From the NCBI RefSeq assembly GCF_052116145.1, contig NZ_JBQKLQ010000003.1, forward strand, positions 124,001 to 188,000: 64,000 nt of DNA, given 5' to 3'. The DNA is from Fundicoccus sp052116145. GTDB lineage: Bacteria; Bacillota; Bacilli; Lactobacillales; Aerococcaceae. A program made the position numbers and the translations under genes. Shown one piece after another: positions 33,818 to 42,841 of the stretch (positions are counted from its first letter, which is position 1; each line of letters opens with the position of its first letter). A model generated the notes under the pieces. That model was not told the DNA's origin and searched no databases. It was given only the letters and a program-made list of their open reading frames with translations.

Positions 33818-35236
33818 TTATTTCATTAAATTGTTTCGAAACTCATTAGGCGACACATTAAAATGTTGTTTAAATTTCTTGTAGAAATAGTCCGAATTGC
33901 TATAACCGACCATTTCAGCCACTTCATACACCATAAAATTAGAATGCTGCAGAATATCGCTCGCTTTTTCCATTCGGACGTGATCGAGAAATGACAAATA
34001 GTTTTCTCCCGTTTCCTTCCGGAATTTCTTACCTAAGTAAGCACTATTGTAATTGAATAATTCGCCAACTTTTTTCAAGGTTAGCTCCTCTTGGTAATTT
34101 TCCTTCGTATATTTAATCAACTCTGAGACAATATCCAGATGATTCAAAGAGCTCGCAATTAAGATACTCAACTTATCTACCTTCGTTGCTATCATATCTT
34201 TTAGCTGAGACAAAGACTCAGCCAAATAAATTTCTTCGTGAAGCTGTTCCGAAGACCAAGCAATCTCAACGGGTACTTTGCCGGTAATTTGTTGATGGAT
34301 CCACTCCAGATCACCATTCACTCGCCATTTTATCGCTTCCTCACTTGCCACATTGTGATAGAAATTCTGCCAATAATCTTTTAGAGCGATTTTCAACCCT
34401 TGACGGGAAAAAATCGCTTTTAACAAGCGTTCACTCGCTTGCTGAATCGCAGGATAATGACTCCGAAGATTTTCGATTATGACCTGTGACAGCAATTGTT
34501 GCGGCAACAAGAAAATCAACTCACTTAAACTTTGTAGCTCTTCGACCATAGGTTTCAAGTTTTCACCTGCTGCATACCACCGCGACACCAACATCTCTTC
34601 TTGAGGCATTTCGTGTTGACAAAGTTGGCCAATCGTCTCTTCACTTACCTGTTCATCACTTAAGATTACCACATAGTGATACTGACGATAAGTCAATACC
34701 ACTGCCTCAGACACTTCCCGTAACAAGGCATTCACTAATTTTTCGGTTTCTTGCTCTTGTGGTAAACGCAAGAGTTTCACATAACGAAAACGATCAACCC
34801 CAGTCATATCACTTCCAAATAGCTTCGCATGCCAGATATTGGCTTGATTGTGTTCAAATTTTTCCGTTTCTTTTTGAGTAATCAACTTTAAAATCTTGAT
34901 TAATTCATCCTCATTGACCGGCTTAAGTAAATAATTGACTGCCCCCAATTGAATTGCTTGCCTAGCATAATCAAAATCAGAATAGCCTGATAAAATGACC
35001 GCATAAAAAGTTAAACCTTGCTCGATTGCCGCATTGATCATCTCTAAACCATTTTTTCCTGGCATTTTAATATCTGCAATCACGACATCCGGCTGATAGT
35101 GAGCAATCTTTTCTAGGCCGACTTCCCCATTCTCAGCGGTATCCACAATCTCAAAGCCATAACTTTGCCAATCGATGACATAACGTAATCCTTCTCGTAT
35201 CATGGCTTCATCGTCTACGATCAGTACTTTACGCAT
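33818..35236 (-). CDS. yesN: YesN-type response regulator (receiver plus AraC helix-turn-helix)
   Basis: 472 residues: receiver domain (about 1-120) with phosphorylation site Asp55 in VVIADIKMPG and the Lys of LLKPVNEDE; a variable middle part; a C-terminal AraC-type DNA-binding domain (about 370-472) with GELFNYNSAYLGKKFRKETG and VAEMVGYSNSDYFYKKFKQHF. It should activate sugar importer genes when phosphorylated, and the AAATTAG direct repeats at 15.4, 31.1 and 39.1 kb are candidate targets. Its kinase is either the convergent YesM or the one at 42842-44641. Confidence 0.93.
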   Translation of the reverse strand: MRKVLIVDDEAMIREGLRYVIDWQSYGFEIVDTAENGEVGLEKIAHYQPDVVIADIKMPGKNGLEMINAAIEQGLTFYAVILSGYSDFDYARQAIQLGAVNYLLKPVNEDELIKILKLITQKETEKFEHNQANIWHAKLFGSDMTGVDRFRYVKLLRLPQEQETEKLVNALLREVSEAVVLTYRQYHYVVILSDEQVSEETIGQLCQHEMPQEEMLVSRWYAAGENLKPMVEELQSLSELIFLLPQQLLSQVIIENLRSHYPAIQQASERLLKAIFSRQGLKIALKDYWQNFYHNVASEEAIKWRVNGDLEWIHQQITGKVPVEIAWSSEQLHEEIYLAESLSQLKDMIATKVDKLSILIASSLNHLDIVSELIKYTKENYQEELTLKKVGELFNYNSAYLGKKFRKETGENYLSFLDHVRMEKASDILQHSNFMVYEVAEMVGYSNSDYFYKKFKQHFNVSPNEFRNNLMK

Positions 35237-35357
35237 TGAATTCCTCCCTCATTTTCTCCAAGCAGTATAGACACTATAAAACGTTACCACTAAAACACGA
35301 ATTAGTCACATTGTCCCTCAAGTTCTCACATTTGTAAACACCTGATTTGCCAAACAA

Positions 35358-35394
35358 ATAAAAAGCACCTACATGGACTAAGCCATATAAGTGC
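35358..35394 (-). terminator. Terminator after the second LplA-like gene
   Basis: Plus strand GCACCTACATGG (35365-35376) and CCATATAAGTGC (35383-35394); read on the minus strand the stem (two mismatches) ends in TTTTTATTTG. Confidence 0.8.
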
Positions 35395-35432
35395 CTCCTT
35401 AAATTCAACACCCCAAAGGCAAAATAGGAAAA

Positions 35433-37088
35433 TTAATTGCCTGAACTCCATAATTCCATACGGTCTGTTGTAATTTTCGTCATTTGACTTTCTGCTTCTT
35501 TGATATTCATGGCTTCTAATTGAGCTACCATGTCATCATAGATTGCATCGAAGTCTTCTGGACTTGCTAAAATTGCTTCAGTAATTTTTTGAGTCGTTAA
35601 GTCGTCTGCTTTCTGTTGTATAATCGTCACATCAGAACTTGTTGGGATAACATATTCCCATGCACGTCCATGCGGTGGTTGACCTAACTCTTCTGGTTGT
35701 GGGAAGCTTTCTACCCATAAATCAATACCATAGGCGTCTAGTACTTCAACTTCAGCCTCTGTATAGTTTTCCATAATATCTACTTTAGAGTCACGACCGA
35801 TTGTTTGGCCGTTTGAGTCCAAAGCGCCATTCCCCCACATAGGGAAAGGATGGATATAAGCGCCAATTCCTGCGTCAATACTATAGTTAGGGTTCGTGTT
35901 GGCATTTTCTCTATCTTCTGGTTTTTGAACACGTAAGCCATCGACGATGTCATAGTGAACACCTTCCACACCCCAGTTAACTAGGATTTGAGCTTCCTCA
36001 CTCGCCATCCAGTCTAAGAATTCAAAGGCTTCTTCTTGCTTGTCTGAGGTTGAAGAAATTGAGATACCCATTGTACCGGTAAAGCCTGCGTCACGCGTAC
36101 TTTGAGAAAGTTGATCTTCCGAAACAGTAACTGGTAACGGTGCCCATAAGCGATTGGCTTTATCGTCAGCTTTTAATACAGCAACTGCTTGAGAAACGTT
36201 CCAATCTTGGTCAGCGGTACCTAAAACGCGACCTGACGATAACTTCGCAATATATGAGTCGAATGTTTGAGTGAATGATTCAGGGTCTAATAAGCCAATG
36301 TCATTCATATGGTTTAACCATTTGAAGTATTCTCTGATTTCAGGCACTAAGAATTTATAGAACGTTTCGCCAGTTTCTTCATCGACATGCCATTGCCCGT
36401 CATCTTGGAAACCTGCCGCAAAACCTGCAGGGTTACCCACTGTAATTAACCAACGCCAGTCACTACCTAGTAAACTTAAACCAATCGTTGGTTGACCATC
36501 AATCTCTGGATACATGTCGATATACTCTGTCAAGGCGGCTTCATATTCTTCTAACGTATTAATTTCTGGATAGCCTAATTCTTTTAAGACATCTAATTGA
36601 ATTTGTACGGTCCCGCTAGTTTTTAATTGTAAGTTGGTTACGCCACCCGTTCCTAAGTGGTAAATTTGTGGATCTTCAAGACTATTTCTTAAACGTGTTA
36701 ATTGCTCACCATACATCGCTTTTAAGTTCTCGCCTTTTTCCTCGATTAAATCATCTAAAGGAATAACCGCTCCCGCATCAATTAACTTATTCAAATCACC
36801 TTTACTATAAATTAAGTCTGGGTAGTCACCACTGGCAATCATCAATGGAATCGCTTGTTCATCTCCACCAACCGGGTGAGATAATTCTAGTTTAATCCCG
36901 GTACGTTCCGTAATTTCTTGGGCAACAGGGTTAGTAAATGGATCGTCTATTGATAAGTCCACCGAAAAGAATGTTAACGTTGTTTCTTCTTCTTGAGCCC
37001 CTACAAAAGTCGGTGAAATTAGAGCACTTGCTGCTAGTAAGACACTACCACACATAAGTAATGATTTTGACCATAAGCTTTTTTTCAT
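35433..37088 (-). CDS. LplA-like extracellular sugar-binding protein (second importer)
   Basis: 551 residues. Start at ATG 37088 (MKKSLWSKS) after GGAGG with seven bases spacing; an in-frame ATG six codons earlier precedes this site. The signal peptide ends near FVGA-QEEE (signal peptidase I type). The only cysteine, Cys13 in LLMCGS, does not fit a lipobox (Met at -1), so the protein may not be lipid-anchored, unlike the paralogue at 27367. Third gene of LplB-LplC-LplA operon 2. Because the promoter of this operon copies that of the GH43 operon, its ligand is probably the oligosaccharide degraded by GH43, GH31, GH1 and GH42 enzymes. Confidence 0.9.
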   Translation of the reverse strand: MKKSLWSKSLLMCGSVLLAASALISPTFVGAQEEETTLTFFSVDLSIDDPFTNPVAQEITERTGIKLELSHPVGGDEQAIPLMIASGDYPDLIYSKGDLNKLIDAGAVIPLDDLIEEKGENLKAMYGEQLTRLRNSLEDPQIYHLGTGGVTNLQLKTSGTVQIQLDVLKELGYPEINTLEEYEAALTEYIDMYPEIDGQPTIGLSLLGSDWRWLITVGNPAGFAAGFQDDGQWHVDEETGETFYKFLVPEIREYFKWLNHMNDIGLLDPESFTQTFDSYIAKLSSGRVLGTADQDWNVSQAVAVLKADDKANRLWAPLPVTVSEDQLSQSTRDAGFTGTMGISISSTSDKQEEAFEFLDWMASEEAQILVNWGVEGVHYDIVDGLRVQKPEDRENANTNPNYSIDAGIGAYIHPFPMWGNGALDSNGQTIGRDSKVDIMENYTEAEVEVLDAYGIDLWVESFPQPEELGQPPHGRAWEYVIPTSSDVTIIQQKADDLTTQKITEAILASPEDFDAIYDDMVAQLEAMNIKEAESQMTKITTDRMELWSSGN

Positions 37089-37120
37089 TAAAAATCCTCC
37101 ATTCATTTATAAAGCATTGT

Positions 37121-38053
37121 TTAACTTTTTACTGCACCTAGGGTTAGGCCCGTCACAAAATATTTTTGTAAGAAAGGATAAACCACTAGAATTGGAACGG
37201 TAGCGATAATTGTAATCGCCATTTTAATTGACTCGGGCGTCGTACGAGGGACTAAAGCGGCATTTTGATTCATACTGCTAACATCGTTGGCAGTGATTGA
37301 ACTAGAGTTATCCATAATTTTCATTAATTCATACTGAAGCGTGGTTAAGTTCGTGTTGCTTCGAGCATATAAGTAAGTATCAAACCAGCTGTTCCATTGA
37401 CCTACGGCCACAAATAAAGCGATAGTGGCTAAAACAGGCATACATAGCGGCATGATAATCTTAATGAAAATCGTGAAGTCATTAGCACCGTCCATCCGGG
37501 CTGATTCTTCAAGGGCATCAGGCAGATCATCAATAAATGAACGAATCACGATGACATTGAAGGCGCTGATTAGACCAGGGATGATATAAACAGCGAAGTT
37601 ATTGATTAAGCCGAGATTTCTGATCAGTAAGTAAGACGGAATTAAACCTCCGCTGACATACATCGTTAGCATTAACATAATTGTTAACGGCTTACGAAAG
37701 ACAAAGTGCTTACGGCTTAGAACATAGGCTAGAACGGCACAACAAAAAGTCGATGCGACTGTTCCAATTATGGTTCTTAAAACCGAGTTACGAAAGGCTG
37801 TCAGTAAGTTATTATTCGACGAGAATATTTCCTTATAGTTTTGTAGAGTGAAATCTCTTGGGAAAATATGTAAGCCTCCGCGGGCAGTATCCGTCGCATC
37901 ATTTAAAGAAACGGCTAATACATTCAGGAAGGGATACAGAGTCACTACAATGACGAATAGCATCACGATACCTAATAGGACATCTGTAACGGTCGGTCTC
38001 GTATTTAGCGGGCCTTTCCGTTTCTTTATTCTTTTACTTAAAATTGCTGTCAT
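37121..38053 (-). CDS. ABC sugar importer permease, LplC/YtcP type (second importer)
   Basis: 310 residues, six predicted membrane helices following a basic start (SKRIKKRKG). EAA loop ESARMDGANDFTIF. AGAGGAGGAG precedes the ATG. It forms the channel with the LplB-type protein whose gene ends 14 bp before it. Confidence 0.9.
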   Translation of the reverse strand: MTAILSKRIKKRKGPLNTRPTVTDVLLGIVMLFVIVVTLYPFLNVLAVSLNDATDTARGGLHIFPRDFTLQNYKEIFSSNNNLLTAFRNSVLRTIIGTVASTFCCAVLAYVLSRKHFVFRKPLTIMLMLTMYVSGGLIPSYLLIRNLGLINNFAVYIIPGLISAFNVIVIRSFIDDLPDALEESARMDGANDFTIFIKIIMPLCMPVLATIALFVAVGQWNSWFDTYLYARSNTNLTTLQYELMKIMDNSSSITANDVSSMNQNAALVPRTTPESIKMAITIIATVPILVVYPFLQKYFVTGLTLGAVKS

Positions 38054-38067
38054 CTGTGCTCCTCCTC

Positions 38068-39024
38068 TTACATTAATTGACCTTCGCCTGTTCGTTTCGC
38101 AATCCCATTAAACGTAAAGATTAATACGATACTTACGACAGACTTGAAGATTCCGATAGCTGTACCAAATGAATAGCGGAACATCCCAATCCCATAGTCC
38201 AAGGCATATTTTTCAATAACGAGGGCTTGGTTGGCGACAATGTTGTTACCTAATAACATTTGTTTTTCAAAACCAATATTTATTAAGTTACCGATACTCA
38301 TGATTAATAAAATAATGATGATTGGACGAATCGATGGTAAAGTGATGCTCCACATTTGTTGCCAACGAGTGGCGCCATCTACTCGAGCTGCTTCATACAT
38401 TTCTTGATCGACACTGGTCATCGCTGCTAAATAAATAATGGCATTCCAACCAGTTTCTTTCCAAACATCTGCGATGGTTACAATTCCCCAGAAATAGTCC
38501 CCTTTTGCCATGAAGTTTATTGGGCGTTCGATCCAATTCATCGACATTAAAAACTCATTGACGACACCACTTGTAGATAAAGTTTGGATGACGATATTCG
38601 CAACAACTACCCAAGAAACAAAGTGGGGCAAGTAAGAAACGGTTTGTGTAAATTTCTTAAAGCGGGTAAACCGAATCTCGTTAAGGATTAGGGCAAAGGA
38701 AATGGACGAGAGTGTCCCGAAAATTAGACCTAAACCTCCCATGCCTAATGTATTTTTCAAAGCTGTATAAAACATTGGTTCACTGAATAAATCTCTAAAG
38801 TGTTTGAGCCCAACCCACTCTGAACCGAAAAAACCGTTCTGTGGTAAATAATTTTGAAAGGCAATGGCCCAACCAATTAATGGTGAATAAGCGAACACTA
38901 ATAACCAGATAACAAAAGGTAATGCCATGAAGATGAGCCCTTTTTGGTTCTTGATTTTCTTCCACGTAATTTTCTCTTTAAACTTCTTTTTTGATTTTTG
39001 ATTACTTTGCAGGACGTTATCCAT
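38068..39024 (-). CDS. ABC sugar importer permease, LplB type (second importer)
   Basis: 318 residues from the ATG at 39024 (MDNVLQ), which has GAAGG ten bases upstream. A GTG frame starting nine codons earlier, at 39051, touches AAGGAG and cannot be excluded. Six predicted helices after a Lys-rich N-terminus; EAA loop EAARVDGATRWQQM. First gene of the importer operon; its promoter contains a perfect cre site. Confidence 0.88.
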   Translation of the reverse strand: MDNVLQSNQKSKKKFKEKITWKKIKNQKGLIFMALPFVIWLLVFAYSPLIGWAIAFQNYLPQNGFFGSEWVGLKHFRDLFSEPMFYTALKNTLGMGGLGLIFGTLSSISFALILNEIRFTRFKKFTQTVSYLPHFVSWVVVANIVIQTLSTSGVVNEFLMSMNWIERPINFMAKGDYFWGIVTIADVWKETGWNAIIYLAAMTSVDQEMYEAARVDGATRWQQMWSITLPSIRPIIIILLIMSIGNLINIGFEKQMLLGNNIVANQALVIEKYALDYGIGMFRYSFGTAIGIFKSVVSIVLIFTFNGIAKRTGEGQLM

Positions 39025-39076
39025 GACCTTTACACCTTCCACACTAATCACTCCTTCTTTCGCTCTTCTTAATCAA

Positions 39077-39140
39077 AGTATATTTGATACCGTTTACAAA
39101 ACAAACCATAAAAATTAGCTCTTTAGCCTGTCAAAATTAG
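39077..39140 (-). promoter_or_regulatory. Promoter, cre site and AAATTAG repeats of the second LplB operon
   Basis: Minus strand: TTGTTT (39104-39099), 16 bp, TATACT (39082-39077). TGTAAACGGTATCA (39098-39085) is a perfect cre match lying between the two. AAGTATATTTGATACCG (plus strand 39076-39092) equals the corresponding 17 bases of the GH43 promoter except for one. AAATTAG repeats at 39112-39118 and 39134-39140 lie 22 bp apart, 20 bp beyond the shared core (19 bp in the GH43 promoter). Confidence 0.82.
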
Positions 39141-39252
39141 CTATTCAATGAAATTTGTCGAAAAATCACTAAAAAAATCTGAACAATAGCACTTTACGTT
39201 GCTTAAAAGTTAAAGGCAAGCGATGCTTTTGTCCAGATTTCGGAAGTTATAT

Positions 39253-40614
39253 TTAGTTAAATTCTGCTAATTCTGTCAACATATCGTCAATTTGTGCTTT
39301 GGATGCCGTAAATTCTAGCACACCATTTTTCTCAACGGCATAGCTTTCTTCTGAGACATCATAAAAATGAATCACATGGGCGAGTGTTTCGCCCTCAGAC
39401 TCAAATTGATAAGTCAGCGTCAAACTAGCTTCTTCAGGCATCGTGGCGTCTGCTGGGATCAAATCTTGATAAGATAAGGCAGCTAAATATTGATAGACTT
39501 TTCTAAAATCCACTTCTTCGACAAGATGCCCGTCCAAAGAAAATTCATGATGTTCTTCAGCCAATTCGCCTTCACCGATTGTTTCGACCAGATGATTAAT
39601 CGTCATATTTTGCAGTCCATCGAAGGTAATTGTTTCGACCGCGTCCAATGGAATTAAGGCGATAAAGTTGTCGATGAGTGCTTGGGGGTCTAAGGTGAGA
39701 TCATTGACGAGTCCTTGTGGCACAGCGTACCAGGCGTCTTTTTCTTGCCAGTACATGGCCAGGTTTTCTTCGCTGTGTGGATAAAAGGCTAAGTGACTTG
39801 TTTGCTGGGCATCGTCCATCAGGCTTAAGCTTAAACTGGCCCTTTCAGCTGTTGCCGGCTCAAAGTCGGGTAAAGGCTGCGCATGTAAATTCTTCAGTGT
39901 CGTTAGGAAGCTTTCCATTTGCTTATATTCGACCGAAAAGTCTGTTTGATAGACATCATGCAAGAACCAACCACTGATAAAAGGTGAGCGTTCCACATGA
40001 CTCCAGTCACTCTCTTGACTTAAGGTGAGGTCGTTTTTGGTATCTTGATAGGCCACTTCTATTAAACTGCCTAAGCCTAAATCAAGGGGAGCTTCTAAAT
40101 AGAGCAATGAAAAGTCAGAGATAGCAAGCGGCAAGCTAGGAAATTCCAAGACGTCCTCTTGTTCCTTGTCACCGATTCGCTGCGTCACTACTCCAATATG
40201 ACTATCAGAATTAGCTAGCGCATAAAGTTCGAGCGTTATATCGTAATTTTCATCCTGAGTGAAAGTATAGCGCGTCATTTTTTCAAGCGAGGTATGTTCA
40301 GGGGCTTTTTCTAATGTTAAGGCTTGTAAGCTGATGACTTGAGCGATAAAGTCCCAAAGTGCCTCTTCCTCAATTGCTGGTAAATCAGCACTGACTAGTT
40401 TTTCACCATCTGACGTAAAGACGTATTCTTCATCCTCATCTGTGATTCTGAATTCTTCTAGGGCTTCTAACACTTTAAACGGTTCAACAATGCTAGCTTC
40501 AAAAGTAGAGGCTGTCACTTCTTGGCTTGGACCGTCTTGGCTGAGCCAATAAGCGGGGATAGCAAGGATTAATAATAAGCCAAATAGGCTGTAAAATAAG
40601 TTCTTTTTAGTCAT
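39253..40614 (-). CDS. Membrane-anchored protein of unknown function (DUF4340-like)
   Basis: 453 residues: one N-terminal membrane helix (about 5-25) and a long, acidic extracytoplasmic part with alternating short beta-type segments. YAVPQGLVNDL and YAVEKNGVLEF look like repeats of the same fold, reminiscent of DUF4340, but I cannot confirm the family. It is the last gene of the yesM-yesN-yesL operon and overlaps the yesL-like stop by 8 bp, so it is translationally coupled to it. A role in sensing or in stabilising the importer is only a guess. Confidence 0.65.
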   Translation of the reverse strand: MTKKNLFYSLFGLLLILAIPAYWLSQDGPSQEVTASTFEASIVEPFKVLEALEEFRITDEDEEYVFTSDGEKLVSADLPAIEEEALWDFIAQVISLQALTLEKAPEHTSLEKMTRYTFTQDENYDITLELYALANSDSHIGVVTQRIGDKEQEDVLEFPSLPLAISDFSLLYLEAPLDLGLGSLIEVAYQDTKNDLTLSQESDWSHVERSPFISGWFLHDVYQTDFSVEYKQMESFLTTLKNLHAQPLPDFEPATAERASLSLSLMDDAQQTSHLAFYPHSEENLAMYWQEKDAWYAVPQGLVNDLTLDPQALIDNFIALIPLDAVETITFDGLQNMTINHLVETIGEGELAEEHHEFSLDGHLVEEVDFRKVYQYLAALSYQDLIPADATMPEEASLTLTYQFESEGETLAHVIHFYDVSEESYAVEKNGVLEFTASKAQIDDMLTELAEFN

Positions 40615-41308
40615 CTAAGGGGTCGTCTCCTTCCGGCGCTGGCTGTGAAAACTGTTCCGCCAAGGCCTCAAACATGTTTTGGTTATGTCGCATGACATAG
40701 AAGGCAATTAAGGAAAACAAAAATAAAAATAATTCGCTTGGAAAGGCCCAGAAAATAATTGCAAGAGCCACAATCGTTAATAAATTGACTAGTTGCTTGA
40801 GCGCGTATTGCCAAATGACCACGACTGTTGCTTGATAAATACTTTTTAACTCGATTTCAAAAGTAGCGATCAGTGGAAAGCCAATCAGTGAAAAGAGGCA
40901 CACAAGTAAGAATAGGACAAGAAAGACTGCCGCAAGGATTTGCCAATCTCTTTGATAAAAATAGATGGCATCAATGAGTAGGATGGCACTCACTGTTAAT
41001 TGCAGTAGCCAATATTTCAAAGACAGCCAAAAGTTTGACCGGTAGGCTCTAGCGAAATCTTTGACAGGTGCGAGATCCCCCGTTCGAACCAGTTGTCCCA
41101 TTGAGAAAAACAGGGCTGTCAAGGCCGGCCCCAATGGAATTAAAGCAATTAAGTAAATGATCGAATATTCTAGTTTTGGTGGAAACGTAATAAAGACGAT
41201 TAAAAATAATAAGTTGGCAAGGATAAACAATAGATTACTCGCTAGGAAAAAATAACCATAGCGCAGTATTTTGTAAAATTGGCTGTTGATAATGTTTTTA
41301 TTGGTCAC
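40607..41308 (-). CDS. YesL-like DUF624 membrane protein (second copy)
   Basis: 233 residues, about five hydrophobic segments, cytoplasmic acidic C-terminus (EGDDPLDD). Same family position as the 200-residue protein at 31286. Its ATG overlaps the stop of the YesN gene (ATGA), and its end overlaps the next gene, so four genes form one tightly packed operon. Confidence 0.75.
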   Translation of the reverse strand: MTNKNIINSQFYKILRYGYFFLASNLLFILANLLFLIVFITFPPKLEYSIIYLIALIPLGPALTALFFSMGQLVRTGDLAPVKDFARAYRSNFWLSLKYWLLQLTVSAILLIDAIYFYQRDWQILAAVFLVLFLLVCLFSLIGFPLIATFEIELKSIYQATVVVIWQYALKQLVNLLTIVALAIIFWAFPSELFLFLFSLIAFYVMRHNQNMFEALAEQFSQPAPEGDDPLDD

Positions 41309-42840
41309 GTCATTTCCTTCTCTCTCGCATCTTGCCAGTCGCGTTGGTAAGCACCTGGGCTTTGACCAACTAAGGCTTTAAATTTTTTAGAAAAATAGTC
41401 ACTGTTGGCATAGCCAACCTTTTCTGCAATTTCATAGATTAAAAAGTTTTCGTCTTGGATCAATTGTTTAGCAGCTTTTATTCGGACTTGATCCAAGTAC
41501 ATGCGGTAACTCATTTTGACTTCTGACCGGAACTTTTTCCCTAAATAAGAATGACTGTAATTTAATTCCTTGCCTAGCTCTTGCAGGGTTAAATTGAGGT
41601 GATAGTATTTATGAGTATAGTGCTTCATCTCGTCAACTATATCAAATCTTTCTTGTTGGATGACTAAGAGACGGCTGAAATCAATGAAGATCTCATTCAG
41701 AAATTCAAACGTTTGTTGCAGTGAGCGCTCACTCAAAATGACAGAGATAATATAGCGTTTGTCACGCTCTTTCATTGGCTGATTGATATCTTCTTCAATT
41801 TCATCACAGTAAAAATTGAAGAGGTCAGCGATATCCGCCTTGATTTCTCGTTCTGTCCATTCATTTTTCTGATAATAATACTCTATTTCACTCAGGTAAG
41901 CTCGGATTTTATTTTTCCGATTTTGTTTAATCGCGTCGAGCAAATTCTGCTTCCAAACGACTTTCTCAAAGCCGGCCGCTTTATTTTTGTTTTTCTCCGT
42001 AAAGTCCTGGAGATGCTTATGGGAAACAATTGGTAAGGTTGGGAAAATATAGCGTTTCTCTTTTAACGCTTTAATGGTTTGTTGCAGCTGAGGCAGCTCT
42101 TTAAAATCGGTGGTTAATTGGCTGACAATGACATACATTTCTGGGTGCTTGGCTTGGAGGGCGCTGCTTAATTGTTGGGTCATGCGACTAATTTCACTGC
42201 TCGTTTGATCGGCCAGCAAAACATATTGCAAGCTACCATGACTAAAACTGGCAACTTTCCCAAATAAATGCTCATCAAAAATCGCCTCTAATTCTTGTGA
42301 GTTCACACCAAAGGCCTCATAATCACAGGCTAATAAACAATAGCTATCAAAGGCCATGCGCGTCATTAATTCTTTATCACCTTGATCGTTTAGAATAAAA
42401 TGACGGACTCGTCTTGCATCGACATAATTTTGATAGAGGGTTAAATTGGCTGTTTGTTTTTTCTTAAGTAAAATTTGTTGCGATATTCTAGCCAGCGCAT
42501 CGAGCAACTCATCTTCATCGACTGGTTTCAATAAGTAGTGGGCAACACCTAAAGACATGGCTTCTTTTGCGTAAGTAAACTCTGAATGACCCGATAAAAT
42601 AATAAATTCCCGGCGTAAGCCATTCTCACAGGCATAACGAACCATCTCTATGCCGGCCATTTCTGGCATTTGGACATCGGTTAAGACCACGTCTGGCTGA
42701 TAGCGCTTCATCATTTCTATTCCCTCAAGGCCGTCGCTAGCTGAAGCGATGATTTCAAAACCTGCTGCTTGCCAATCGATAATATAGGCGAGTCCTTCGC
42801 GTACAATTGGCTCATCGTCTACAATTAAGACTGTATGCAT
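41305..42840 (-). CDS. yesN: YesN-type response regulator (second copy)
   Basis: 511 residues. Receiver domain with Asp55 in VVLTDVQMPE and Lys in LLKPVDEDE; long middle region; C-terminal AraC-type domain with LGKELNYSHSYLGKKFRSE and IAEKVGYANSDYFSKKFKAL. The ATG at 42840 is one base after the kinase stop and has AGGGGAG seven bases upstream; the longer frame would start inside the kinase gene. With the kinase before it, this is the complete two-component pair of the window and the best candidate to control the adjacent second LplB operon. Confidence 0.93.
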   Translation of the reverse strand: MHTVLIVDDEPIVREGLAYIIDWQAAGFEIIASASDGLEGIEMMKRYQPDVVLTDVQMPEMAGIEMVRYACENGLRREFIILSGHSEFTYAKEAMSLGVAHYLLKPVDEDELLDALARISQQILLKKKQTANLTLYQNYVDARRVRHFILNDQGDKELMTRMAFDSYCLLACDYEAFGVNSQELEAIFDEHLFGKVASFSHGSLQYVLLADQTSSEISRMTQQLSSALQAKHPEMYVIVSQLTTDFKELPQLQQTIKALKEKRYIFPTLPIVSHKHLQDFTEKNKNKAAGFEKVVWKQNLLDAIKQNRKNKIRAYLSEIEYYYQKNEWTEREIKADIADLFNFYCDEIEEDINQPMKERDKRYIISVILSERSLQQTFEFLNEIFIDFSRLLVIQQERFDIVDEMKHYTHKYYHLNLTLQELGKELNYSHSYLGKKFRSEVKMSYRMYLDQVRIKAAKQLIQDENFLIYEIAEKVGYANSDYFSKKFKALVGQSPGAYQRDWQDAREKEMT

Positions 42841-42841
42841 C

